Below, piece after piece: positions 1-7,063 of a stretch of DNA of 11,055 nt. The notes under the pieces are model-generated. The model was not told the DNA's origin. It did not search any database and saw only the letters and a list, made by a program, of their open reading frames with translations. Origin of the DNA: Candidatus Firestoneibacteriota bacterium (GTDB taxonomy: Bacteria > Oederibacteriota > JAAXVQ01 > JAUVAV01); NCBI GenBank assembly GCA_030635415.1, contig DAOVYW010000056.1, positions 1 to 11,055 on the forward strand, given 5' to 3'. The translations under genes and the position numbers were made by a program. The first letter of the stretch is position 1, and every line of letters starts with the position of its first letter.

Positions 1-546
1 ACGCTCACAATAACTTACTACCTTCCCCTTGGCGTCCTTCTTATACTGGCTGTATAACTTGATGCCGTGCGTATCTGTCGATTGGATTACATTGCCTTTC
101 GCGTCGAACAGCTTGCTCTCCATTCCCTGCCCGGTCTTCTTCTCCATCCGACGGACATTGCCCTTCTGGTCGCGATAATACTTGATCTTCGCAAGCACCG
201 CTCCATGTTTGTCACGCTCCTCCACCGGCATCCCGTCCCGGTAGAGCGTTACTTTCCCGTAGATGTCCCTTCGCTCTTTGACCTGGCCCGCCTGGTTGTA
301 TTTCCATGTCTCGCCCCCGGCCAGCACCAAGGTGATTTCCACTTCCCCGTTCATCTCTATCACTGAGGTACTCTTGATATGCTTGCCCTGATCCTCCATC
401 TGGCTTATTAGCGCCAGCAACAACTGCTCTCCGACCTCTTTACCGGACGAGACCGCCGTTCCTGCCGACGATATGGAAGCCCCGGCAAACAGCAGCAACA
501 TTCCCATAATTGCCAATGCTCCTATCCACTTCTTTCTTCTGGTCAT
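1..546 (-). CDS. Secreted protein with degenerate YD/RHS-like repeats (3' end outside window)
   Basis: The minus-strand frame is open from the ATG at 546 to the window edge (182 codons, no stop). The protein begins with a clear signal peptide: MTRRKK, a hydrophobic stretch to about residue 22 (LAIMGMLLLFAGA), and probable cleavage after SSA near residues 26-28. The mature part is charged and hydrophilic, with loosely repeated units of about 20 residues that contain Y/F-D-x-x-G-N-V-like cores (for example LFDAKGNVIQSTD, YNQAGQVKERRD, YRDQKGNVRR). This pattern resembles degenerate YD/RHS repeats, but no named family is certain. An AAGGAG ribosome site lies 5 nt before the ATG. A second in-frame ATG at 606 also has a site (GGAGGA, 4 nt upstream) and would add 20 residues. 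The shorter form is preferred because it gives the better signal peptide. Function unknown; an envelope or surface protein is inferred. Confidence 0.8.
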   Translation of the reverse strand, partial: MTRRKKWIGALAIMGMLLLFAGASISSAGTAVSSGKEVGEQLLLALISQMEDQGKHIKSTSVIEMNGEVEITLVLAGGETWKYNQAGQVKERRDIYGKVTLYRDGMPVEERDKHGAVLAKIKYYRDQKGNVRRMEKKTGQGMESKLFDAKGNVIQSTDTHGIKLYSQYKKDAKGKVVSYCER

Positions 547-870
547 GGCTGCTCCTTGCTTATGGTTTAAGATGCCTGCGCGATTCACGCTCAGATAGGT
601 TATCATTTTGTCCTCCGTGGTACATGAGTTTGTCTTTTTTTTACAATGCTGTGTGTTCTATTTCGAAGTATATCACATGAAAAATCCTCTTGCAAATCCG
701 ACAAGCAAATAATATCCTTTAATTATAGAGCTTTTTACAACGATGTCAGGTTCGCACAGAAACACAAACTTTTTAGGAATATTTTTATAAGAGGATCCGG
801 ATAATTTTAGCGCGCGGAAAAATAAATCCCTCCGGCCTAAAAGCCGAAAGATCCGGTTAACATATACAGT
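547..870. other. Intergenic region with the leader of the repeat protein
   Basis: No convincing gene is seen in these 324 bases. The left part is the 5' leader and promoter of the minus-strand secreted protein, including the alternative ATG at 606 with its GGAGGA site. The stretch 696-870 is AT-rich and has no recognised feature apart from several short GATCCGG words near 793, 850 and, further on, 1008. It may be flanking debris of the decayed transposase that follows. Confidence 0.5.
667..695 (-). promoter_or_regulatory. Sigma-70 type promoter for the minus-strand secreted repeat protein
   Basis: On the minus strand, TTGCAA (690-695, 4 of 6 matches to TTGACA) and TATACT (667-672, 5 of 6 matches to TATAAT) are separated by exactly 17 nt. 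Transcription would start near 660, giving a leader of about 50-115 nt depending on which start codon is used. The position is right for the gene starting at 546 or 606. This is by inspection only. Confidence 0.55.
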
Positions 871-1125
871 ATGCGAAGAGCCGGAAAATTCACCCAATTA
901 ATAGGTTACGATTTTTCAACCAACGGAATGTATTTTGCAACCATTTACGCGTGTAATAATTTACCATGGTTTGGAAATAAGCCGGATAACAGTTTTTGGG
1001 ATTTTGTGATCCGGCATGAAGCCGACCGGGGTTTAGAGGGATTTATCAACCTTATCGGAATGGAGTCTCCCGGACTCAGTGCCTGTCCATCGCCGATATG
1101 GTGGAATACCTGGTTCATGAAATAG
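871..1125 (+). pseudogene. Remnant of a REP-associated tyrosine transposase (RAYT), N-terminal part
   Basis: The 84-residue frame starts with a segment that matches the N-terminus of RAYT / Y1 transposases (TnpA_REP): LIGYDFSTNGMYFATIY, compared with the family pattern L-x-G-Y-D-Y-S-x-x-G-x-Y-F-V-T-I-C, followed by a WFG like the usual LFG. After that the similarity fades. The HUH motif (typically MPNHVHG) and the catalytic tyrosine region are absent from this frame, and no continuation was recognised in the other plus frames. Family members are usually 150-250 residues, so this is a truncated, probably inactive copy. No good ribosome site precedes the ATG. A 7-bp inverted repeat (GCCGGAT at 981-987 and ATCCGGC at 1009-1015) sits where the similarity ends. 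A REP-like palindrome lies 28 nt downstream, which supports the assignment. Confidence 0.5.
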
Positions 1126-1152
1126 ACGTAGGTTAATTCAGAGATACGTAAG

Positions 1153-1180
1153 GTAGGGGCGTTTAATTAAACGCCCCTAC
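1153..1180. repeat. Perfect 28-bp palindrome, REP-like element
   Basis: The sequence is a perfect inverted repeat with half-site GTAGGGGCGTTTAA and no unpaired centre. GTAGGGGC...GCCCCTAC palindromes are a widespread type of REP element associated with RAYT transposases, and here one lies just downstream of a RAYT fragment. It is also in the 3' region of the minus-strand operon that ends at 1242, where it could stabilise RNA or slow the polymerase. No T-run follows on either strand, so it is not called a terminator. Confidence 0.65.
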
Positions 1181-1241
1181 AACTGCCGGATTTATGATAA
1201 GCAGCATCTGTTGAGAAAAGACAAAATGGATCTCTCCGCTC

Positions 1242-2912
1242 TTACTTAATCTTTTCATAAGGCCACATAACTACTCCACCGTCCATGACTCTCACATTTT
1301 GGTATCCCGCCGCCTTCAGGATTAAAGCCGCCTCGTATCCTCTCAAGGAGATTTTACAAAATGCGATAATTTCCGTATCCGCCGGCAGTTCCTTTAGCCG
1401 GCCGCGCAGCGCTCCCAGAGGAATCAAGGTTGATCCCGGCAGGCGGACTTCCTCATATTCGGCCGGACTGCGGACATCCAGAAAAATAAATTCTTTCTTC
1501 TCTGCCAGCATTTGATGGACTTCCCGGGCGGTCACTCCCTCCATATAGCCGTCAAGTTTGTTGCGGGCGACATTGGCCGCGGTAATGATATTATCCATGG
1601 CCGGCGCATAGGGCGGAGCATAACACAGATCCGCATTCGCCAACTGATCCACGGTCCAGCCTGACATGAGAGCCATGGCAACTACATCCAGGCGTTTATC
1701 AGCATCACCCGGACCCGTAGCCTGAGCGCCTAAAAGCTTGCGGTTTTCTTTATCCACCACCAACTTCAGGAGTAATGGTTTGGCATTGGACATAAAATGC
1801 GCTTTATCCGGAGCCGGCGCCATTACCGTAACCACTTCCCGCCCCATCTCTTTAGCCGCGCTCTCGGTTAATCCTGTCCGGGCAACGCTAAAATCAAAAA
1901 CTTTACAGATGGTGCTTCCCAATACCCCGGGAAAAGAATCCTCATGCCCGCAAATATTGTTCGCCGCCACGCGTCCATGTTTATTGGCCGTCGAACCCAT
2001 AGGCATATAACATGATTTGCCGGTCAGGCGGTCAATGCTCTCTACGCAATCCCCGGCCGCATAAATATCCGGATCCGAGGTCCGCATTTGGGCATTGACC
2101 TTGATGGCCTTCCATTCTCCAATATCCAGCCCGGCGTCCTGTGCCAGTTTAATTTGCGGCCGTACGCCGACCGCCATTATTACCATATCGGCGGGAAGCG
2201 TGCCCTGGTCAGTTACTACTTCCTTAACCTCTCCCTGACCTTTAAAAGCTTTCACTTCGGTGTCGGTAATTATTTTCACTCCCTTGGTTTCCATGTGCTG
2301 CGCCACCAACTTGGCGATTTCCCAGTCCAGCATGCGGAATATTTGCGGGAATTTTTCCACAATCGTAACCCGGCAGCCTTTATGCGTTAAAGCCTCGGTG
2401 ATTTCAACTCCAATTAGCCCTCCGCCGATTATAACCACATCCCGGGCCTTATCTTCCGCCAGCAGGGACTTAATGGCCTCGGCATCATGGACTCCGTGCA
2501 GAGTAAAGATATTTTCCAAATCATGGCCGGGCAGGGGCGGCATAATGGGATGAGCCCCGGTAGCTAAAACCAGCTTGTCATAATCCAACCATTTTTCCTG
2601 ATGGTCAGCAAGTTGTTTTATACGCAGGCGCTTGCCTTTCCGGTCTATTTCCATGGCTTCAGTCTCGGTCAATACGTGAACATTTTTCACTTTTCGAAAA
2701 AACACCGGATCGCGAACCACCCCGACGGGTGTGCACATAAGCTCCTTCTGCTCCTTGACCTCGCCGGAAACATAATAAGGCAGACCACAACCGGCATAAG
2801 ATAAATATTTATCTTTTTCCACGATGGTAACATCAGCCTCCGGATTAAGCCGTATAATCTTGGAGGCTGCTTTCGGTCCGGCGGCCACCCCGCCAACAAT
2901 AACTACTTTCAT
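1242..2912 (-). CDS. CoA-disulfide/polysulfide reductase with C-terminal rhodanese domain (CoADR-Rhd type)
   Basis: This 556-residue flavoprotein belongs to the pyridine nucleotide-disulfide oxidoreductase family of single-cysteine reductases. The FAD site is GGVAAG (7-12). The redox Cys42 lies in YAGCGLPYY, as in CoA-disulfide reductases. The NAD(P)H site is GGGLIG (163-168), the second FAD motif is AAGDC (285-289), and the dimerisation domain carries YAPPYAPAMD (431-440). Residues 460-556 form a rhodanese domain with DVRSPAEYEE and active-site Cys519 in CKISLRG. Fused enzymes of this type reduce CoA disulfide, CoA persulfide or polysulfide with NAD(P)H. The rhodanese cysteine would carry the persulfide sulfur. 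The location is cytoplasmic. The start is 5 nt after the stop of the CoA-binding gene, with an AGGA site inside the preceding coding end, so translation is probably coupled. The exact substrate (CoA disulfide, polysulfide or another persulfide) cannot be read from the sequence; a related NADH oxidase role is the alternative. Confidence 0.9.
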   Translation of the reverse strand: MKVVIVGGVAAGPKAASKIIRLNPEADVTIVEKDKYLSYAGCGLPYYVSGEVKEQKELMCTPVGVVRDPVFFRKVKNVHVLTETEAMEIDRKGKRLRIKQLADHQEKWLDYDKLVLATGAHPIMPPLPGHDLENIFTLHGVHDAEAIKSLLAEDKARDVVIIGGGLIGVEITEALTHKGCRVTIVEKFPQIFRMLDWEIAKLVAQHMETKGVKIITDTEVKAFKGQGEVKEVVTDQGTLPADMVIMAVGVRPQIKLAQDAGLDIGEWKAIKVNAQMRTSDPDIYAAGDCVESIDRLTGKSCYMPMGSTANKHGRVAANNICGHEDSFPGVLGSTICKVFDFSVARTGLTESAAKEMGREVVTVMAPAPDKAHFMSNAKPLLLKLVVDKENRKLLGAQATGPGDADKRLDVVAMALMSGWTVDQLANADLCYAPPYAPAMDNIITAANVARNKLDGYMEGVTAREVHQMLAEKKEFIFLDVRSPAEYEEVRLPGSTLIPLGALRGRLKELPADTEIIAFCKISLRGYEAALILKAAGYQNVRVMDGGVVMWPYEKIK

Positions 2913-2917
2913 GATGT

Positions 2918-3394
2918 TTATTCCTTTCTTTTAGTATTTTGCGACTTTATGCTGCGATGCACTTTCAAAATACATTTATTCTGTACTACTTTTATCCCGG
3001 CGGACCGGGCTTTCCCGGCCGCCTCCTCGTGACATATCCCTTCCTGCATCCAGACTATGCGGCACCCTATTTGCATGGCCTGTTCCACTATTTCCGGCAC
3101 AGCCTCCGGACGACGGAAAATATTCACTATATCCACGGTCCGGCCATATTCTAATAAAGAACTATACGCTTTCCCACCCATTATTTCCGCTATTCCCGGC
3201 CGGACAGGAATAATCTCATAACCATGTTGCTTAAGGTAAACAGCTATTTGGTGGGAAGGCCGCTCCGGCTTGGGAGACAACCCTACAATCGCGATAGTCT
3301 TGACATTTTTTAATGCTGCTGCCGCTTCCGGCGAAGCGGTGGGCATAACGCAGCCCGCCCCCGCAATTTTCTCCTTTTCATTAGTCACGGGCAC
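2918..3394 (-). CDS. CoA-binding domain protein (YccU family)
   Basis: A small Rossmann-fold protein. It contains the nucleotide/CoA-binding start KTIAIVGLSPKPERPSHQ, the strand-loop YEIIPVRPG, and the family's C-terminal VWMQEGICHEEAA followed by a conserved-type cysteine in VQNKCILK. It ends in a basic tail. Proteins of this family bind CoA, and their enzymatic role is not established. It is the first gene of a two-gene operon with the CoA-disulfide reductase, which makes a role in CoA thiol or persulfide chemistry likely (inference). The chosen start is the GTG at 3394, with AAGGAG about 10 nt upstream, giving about 158 residues. The frame stays open to an ATG at 3445, but that has no ribosome site and would add a non-conserved extension. 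The homologous domain itself begins some 25-30 residues after the GTG. Confidence 0.85.
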   Translation of the reverse strand: MPVTNEKEKIAGAGCVMPTASPEAAAALKNVKTIAIVGLSPKPERPSHQIAVYLKQHGYEIIPVRPGIAEIMGGKAYSSLLEYGRTVDIVNIFRRPEAVPEIVEQAMQIGCRIVWMQEGICHEEAAGKARSAGIKVVQNKCILKVHRSIKSQNTKRKE

Positions 3395-3507
3395 GCATTC
3401 CCTTCTCCTTATCGCTATAGAAAAACATTCGTAAAAATTTATCATCTAATGGCTTAAAAAGCAAATATTGTTTAGTGAATTTTCCACAATTCAGAGAGTA
3501 GCCCGCC

Positions 3508-3526
3508 GTCATTCCGGCATGCTTTT
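3508..3526. repeat. Possible half of a dispersed REP-type repeat
   Basis: The word GTCATTCCGGCATGCTTTT resembles the left arm of a common dispersed bacterial repeat that normally continues into a complementary right arm (GCCGGAAT). Here the right arm is missing and the sequence goes on as CCATCCCGCGG. It could be a decayed copy, or chance. The assignment rests on recall of the repeat type, not on a second copy in this window. Confidence 0.3.
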
Positions 3527-3616
3527 CCATCCCGCGGTTTTTCATAATGCAAAACGCCTCATTGTGTAGTATTATAAAGATTATAGAACAACCGCATAAC
3601 CACCAGGTGAGATGAG

Positions 3617-3622
3617 AAAGGA
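3617..3622 (+). promoter_or_regulatory. Ribosome binding site that fixes the start of the FN3 protein
   Basis: AAAGGA lies 6 nt before the ATG at 3629. An in-frame TTG at 3623 directly abuts this site and is therefore an unlikely start. Confidence 0.6.
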
Positions 3623-3628
3623 TTGATT

Positions 3629-5758
3629 ATGCGTAATAAGAATTATTTCCCCCACCCCCCTCGGCCCATCAATCTTATCATCCGCCTCGTCTTAATAAGC
3701 ATCACAGGTTTTCTTATATTAAGTAAAATCAATCCTTGCGAAGCCTCTACCCCGATTTGTACTTCCGGCTCAGACATCTGTACTTTTCTCACTGAAAAAT
3801 ACGCCCAAGGGCTGGCCGCCGGGAATGAAGGCGACTATTACCATAATGCTGACCGCGAACATTCGCAGCTCAGCGGCGCGGCTACCGACCATCCCCAAGT
3901 AACAATTATGACACCCACCTATGGTTTTGTGTCCTCCGTGGAGCAGGAAAAAGTTATTGTCGGAAATGCTTCGCTGGCCTATACCAGTTTACCCGGCACG
4001 GTTAGTCTTACCCGGTATCGGGCTATGGATTCCCAGAACAGCGCCAACACGGTTTATCAACAATACTTAAATAATAATGCCTTCTGGTATCCTGAACATC
4101 ATGATCACGACGATGTGGATGACTATCACGGCATGCTGCCCTCCGTCAGTAATTCGCAGGGTTCCTCCGGAAGTGAAATTGATGAAGTTAAAAAGTTTTT
4201 CTGGACGCTGGCCGCCTTTTCACCGGAAACCAAATCCTATCTGATCGAGAAGGGGTTACTGATGCCCACTATTCAGATGATTATGCGACGGACCCGCGTG
4301 GCCAACGATGCCGGGTATTTATCCGGCCTGGCCCACGGGAATGCTTTTGATAATTATGACAATGCCTTAGCTATGGTCCAGATGGCCAACGCGATATTGC
4401 CGGCCGAAGTCCCTCCCCTGATTCAACTCCAAGTGATGGATGATACCTATACCGGTGAAAAGGGAATAGACTATTTTGATTATATTGATAACCAGCGGCT
4501 CTATGCGACACCGGTATCGATTTCACGTCTCTGGAAGAACTTCCACTATACCCAGAAGATGATAATCAGCGCTAAAAATAGTTATGATGTCAATGGAAGA
4601 GGGTTGACGTATTACTGGGTGGTTTTACGCGGTAATCCGGAACATGTGCGCATTACCGCTTTAGATGGAGTAAACACGGAAGTAGAAGTGGAGATAGATT
4701 ATCATCCGAAAACCAGTATCCCAAACAGCACCCGCAACACAAATCTGGTAGTTATCGGCGCTTTTGTGCATAATGGTATTTATTATTCCGCTCCGGGCTT
4801 GATTACCTCTTACACCCGCCCCAATGAAGTTCGTAACTATGATACCAATCCCCCTCACCGCCTTTTATCCATAGATTACCATAACGAAAATATTATGGAG
4901 AAAATCATTTGCAATCAGGGTTGGACCCGGGATGTCTTTCAATACCAGGGGGAAGGACTTTTGCAAGGCTGGACTCGGTATAATGGCACGGCTTTCTCGG
5001 AGTTTACCAGGCAGGGTTACCTGGTGCTGGCCAGAAACGGCGAGGGACAAGTAACCCAGGCACAGCAGGTCCAATATTCATGTGAGTCTAGCAGCGTACC
5101 GGACAACATTGTCTGGGCCGCCACGGGAACACCTTTTACATATGATCATGAAGCGCCTTCCGCTCCCACCCAAACTGTTTTATCCCATCCTACGGAATCA
5201 TCATTAACTCTATCCTGGAAAGCGGCTACTGATAATGTAGGCGTAACCGGTTATCAATTGGATGTATCTTTGGATAATACTTTTTCAAATATGGTCCCCG
5301 GCTATCATAATAAGGCTCTGGGCAAGGTAACTACTACCCTGATCAGCGGACTTTCTCCAGGCACAATATATTATGCCCGTCTGCGGGCCTATGATGAAAT
5401 GGAAAATCTTTCGGAATATAGCGCAACTTGTTCCGGTCAAACCCTGGGAGTAATAACCCCGCCCCCAACTTCTACCCTTCCACTCACGCTGGATAAAGTA
5501 CGGGTTTATCCGCAACCCTGGAGACCGGATAATTATCGGAATTCACCCCTTACCTTTGATCAACTGACACCGGCGTGTACCATTAAAATATTTACGCTTT
5601 CCGGCCGCCTGGTCAAAATAATAAAATCGGAGAACACGCCTGTTCACTGGGATCTGACCAACCAAAACGGACATCCCGTAAGTCATGGAATTTATCTCTA
5701 TTTAATCACCAATGATAAGGGGGCTAAAACCAGCGGCAAACTCGCCATTATTCGTTGA
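3629..5758 (+). CDS. Large secreted protein with FN3 domain and C-terminal FlgD/sorting-like domain
   Basis: The 709-residue protein has an N-terminal signal sequence: a basic, proline-containing n-region, the hydrophobic stretch LIIRLVLISITGFLIL, and probable cleavage after PCEA near residue 40. There is no lipobox. A His/Asp-rich stretch (HHDHDDVDDYH) lies near residues 155-166 and could bind metal. A region around residues 316-440, including SYDVNGRGLTYYWVVLRGN and GAFVHNGIYYSAPG, recalls uncharacterised secreted proteins I associate with planctomycete-like bacteria, but no family is named with certainty. Residues 507-605 form a fibronectin type III domain (LTLSWKAATDNVGVTGYQL, LSPGTIYYARLRAYD). 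Residues 620-709 form a FlgD-like or type IX sorting-like beta domain (VRVYPQPWRP, TIKIFTLSGRLVKII, GIYLYLITN, GKLAIIR end). It is a single gene flanked by convergent and divergent minus-strand operons. An extracellular or cell-surface location is likely. No catalytic motif is recognised, so the function is unknown. Confidence 0.85.
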   Translation: MRNKNYFPHPPRPINLIIRLVLISITGFLILSKINPCEASTPICTSGSDICTFLTEKYAQGLAAGNEGDYYHNADREHSQLSGAATDHPQVTIMTPTYGFVSSVEQEKVIVGNASLAYTSLPGTVSLTRYRAMDSQNSANTVYQQYLNNNAFWYPEHHDHDDVDDYHGMLPSVSNSQGSSGSEIDEVKKFFWTLAAFSPETKSYLIEKGLLMPTIQMIMRRTRVANDAGYLSGLAHGNAFDNYDNALAMVQMANAILPAEVPPLIQLQVMDDTYTGEKGIDYFDYIDNQRLYATPVSISRLWKNFHYTQKMIISAKNSYDVNGRGLTYYWVVLRGNPEHVRITALDGVNTEVEVEIDYHPKTSIPNSTRNTNLVVIGAFVHNGIYYSAPGLITSYTRPNEVRNYDTNPPHRLLSIDYHNENIMEKIICNQGWTRDVFQYQGEGLLQGWTRYNGTAFSEFTRQGYLVLARNGEGQVTQAQQVQYSCESSSVPDNIVWAATGTPFTYDHEAPSAPTQTVLSHPTESSLTLSWKAATDNVGVTGYQLDVSLDNTFSNMVPGYHNKALGKVTTTLISGLSPGTIYYARLRAYDEMENLSEYSATCSGQTLGVITPPPTSTLPLTLDKVRVYPQPWRPDNYRNSPLTFDQLTPACTIKIFTLSGRLVKIIKSENTPVHWDLTNQNGHPVSHGIYLYLITNDKGAKTSGKLAIIR

Positions 5759-5806
5759 TGATTTTCAGGGCAACTGTCCGGCCGTCGCCCGAGACCATTC
5801 CGGCTC

Positions 5807-6145
5807 CTAATGATCGCAAAGATTAGCCCCGGTCTGCAAAGTACTATTCAAATAAGCTGAGACCAATTCCTCCGGCGACCCGCTATCCGCACCTACGATC
5901 ACGGTTATTCCGTTCTGGGCGAAAAGCTGATGGGCCCGCTGCCCCATGCCTCCGGCAATGATTATATTAGCTCCCTGCTCATGCAGCCAGGCCGGAAGCA
6001 CACCGGGTTCGTGTGCCGGCGGCTGAAGCCGCGCTTGGCCGGTGATTTTCTTTTCCTGTTCATCCACATCAATCAGGACAAATTCTTCACAATGCCCGAA
6101 ATGCATGGTCAACTTACCATTAGCTACTGGAATTGCAATACGCAT
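5807..6145 (-). CDS. NifX/NifB-type iron-molybdenum cofactor-binding-like protein (ORP-like)
   Basis: A 112-residue protein of the dinitrogenase iron-molybdenum cofactor biosynthesis family (NifX/MTH1175-like, RNase H-like fold). It has the MRIAIPVANGKLTMHFGHC start with HFGHC at 15-19, FVLIDVD, and the glycine turn IIIAGGMGQRA. The His/Cys-rich HFGHC is of the type seen in putative cluster-binding members; the paralogue at 8623-8985 has RFGR instead. Relatives bind Fe-Mo or Mo-Cu-S clusters without being nitrogenase parts. No nif structural genes are present in this window. It has an AAGGAG site and lies 21 nt after the ATPase gene, as the last gene of the seven-gene operon. It is a plausible cluster carrier served by the two ATPases (inference). 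Confidence 0.88.
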   Translation of the reverse strand: MRIAIPVANGKLTMHFGHCEEFVLIDVDEQEKKITGQARLQPPAHEPGVLPAWLHEQGANIIIAGGMGQRAHQLFAQNGITVIVGADSGSPEELVSAYLNSTLQTGANLCDH

Positions 6146-6166
6146 AATACGTTTCTCCTTATTTTA

Positions 6167-7063
6167 TTAGCTTTTATTCAATTCTTCCATAACTACCTGC
6201 CAAAGTTCCCGGATATCTTGGCTGATACCATCATTGGTGTACTCTACAATCGGCACTTGCTTTACCTGGGCCTCGGTAACCGCACGGCTATACCGGATTT
6301 TACCCGCCATAGTCAGGCCGAGCTCTTTAGTTTGGCGCGTAATTTCACCGGTTAACTCTTCGTTGATATCCCATTTATTAATACCCACCATGGCAGGTAT
6401 ATGAAAATGCCGCGTAAGTTCAGCCACTCTTCGCAAATCATGCAGGCCGCTTAAAGTCGGCTCCGTAATAATCAGCACCTGATCCGCACCGGTAATCGAG
6501 GCAATTACCGGACAGCCTATGCCCGGCGACCCATCAATCAATAAATTTCCTATTTTTTCTTCTTCCGCAATTTTTTTGGCTTCGCTGCGTATCCGGCTGA
6601 CTAGTTTTCCGGAATTTCCCTCGGCCATGCCTAATTGCGCATGAACCATGGGGCCATAATTCGTCCCGGAAATATACCATTCTCCGTTAAGCGCCAGATC
6701 AAATTGAATCGCTTGGGCCGGACAAAAATAAGCGCATAATCCGCAGCCTTCGCAAGCCACCGGATCGACCTGATAAGTTTTTTGGCTGTGCGGGGACACC
6801 GGGCCTCTAATCTCAATAGCATCAAAACGGCAAACCTCCCGGCACTTTCCGCAATCAGTACAAAGTTCGTTCCGGATCAACGCGCGTGAACCGCCGTAAA
6901 AATCATGCTTTTTGATTATTCGTGGTTTGAGCAGCAAATGCAAATCCGCGGCATCCACATCGCAATCCGCCAATACCGAATTTCCAGCCAAAGAAGCAAA
7001 AGCGCCTGTTATGGAGGTTTTACCGGTTCCGCCTTTGCCGCTTATTATCACTAATTCTTTCAT
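6167..7063 (-). CDS. MinD/ParA-type P-loop ATPase with inserted 2x[4Fe-4S] ferredoxin domain (second paralogue)
   Basis: This 298-residue protein has the deviant Walker A motif SGKGGTGKTS (8-17), the ADCDVDAADLHLLL switch segment, and a Walker B-like LLIDGSPGIGCPV (174-186). Between them sit two ferredoxin clusters: Cys68, 71, 74 and 78 (CTDCGKCREVC), and Cys104, 107, 110 and 114 (CEGCGLCAYFCP). This architecture is that of the MinD superfamily P-loop ATPases found in orange-protein and NifX clusters of anaerobes. Members are thought to couple ATP binding or hydrolysis to cluster or metal transfer; the precise role is not established. Its ATG overlaps the stop of the upstream paralogue by 4 bp (ATGA), so the two are probably made in equal amounts and may form a heterodimer (inference). 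Cytoplasmic. Confidence 0.9.
   Translation of the reverse strand: MKELVIISGKGGTGKTSITGAFASLAGNSVLADCDVDAADLHLLLKPRIIKKHDFYGGSRALIRNELCTDCGKCREVCRFDAIEIRGPVSPHSQKTYQVDPVACEGCGLCAYFCPAQAIQFDLALNGEWYISGTNYGPMVHAQLGMAEGNSGKLVSRIRSEAKKIAEEEKIGNLLIDGSPGIGCPVIASITGADQVLIITEPTLSGLHDLRRVAELTRHFHIPAMVGINKWDINEELTGEITRQTKELGLTMAGKIRYSRAVTEAQVKQVPIVEYTNDGISQDIRELWQVVMEELNKS

Larger units (their letters stand above)
3395..3628. other. Divergent intergenic region between the CoA operon and the FN3 protein
   Basis: This spacer should hold promoters in both directions. On the minus strand two TATAAT hexamers are visible (3571-3576 and 3580-3585), but neither has a convincing -35 box at the right distance. 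On the plus strand TTGTGT (3562-3567) and TATAGA (3582-3587) are only 14 nt apart. No promoter is therefore assigned. No T-tailed hairpin was found. Confidence 0.4.

Noticed and set aside
67..366. Plus-strand open frame of 99 codons
   Set aside because: It is antisense to the open minus-strand frame with signal peptide and ribosome sites; its protein shows no recognisable features.
673..897. Minus-strand open frame of 74 codons
   Set aside because: It overlaps the promoter at 667-695 and the RAYT start, has no recognised domain, and is probably a chance frame.
5759..5806. Terminator between the convergent FN3 protein and NifX-like gene
   Set aside because: GGGCAAC at 5768 can pair with GTCGCCC at 5784 with one mismatch, but there is no T-run on either strand, so it is too weak to call.
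5807..6145. True nitrogenase gene nifX
   Set aside because: The fold is shared, but there is no nitrogenase gene in the window and the ATPase/DUF5320/DUF134 context points to an orange-protein-like system.
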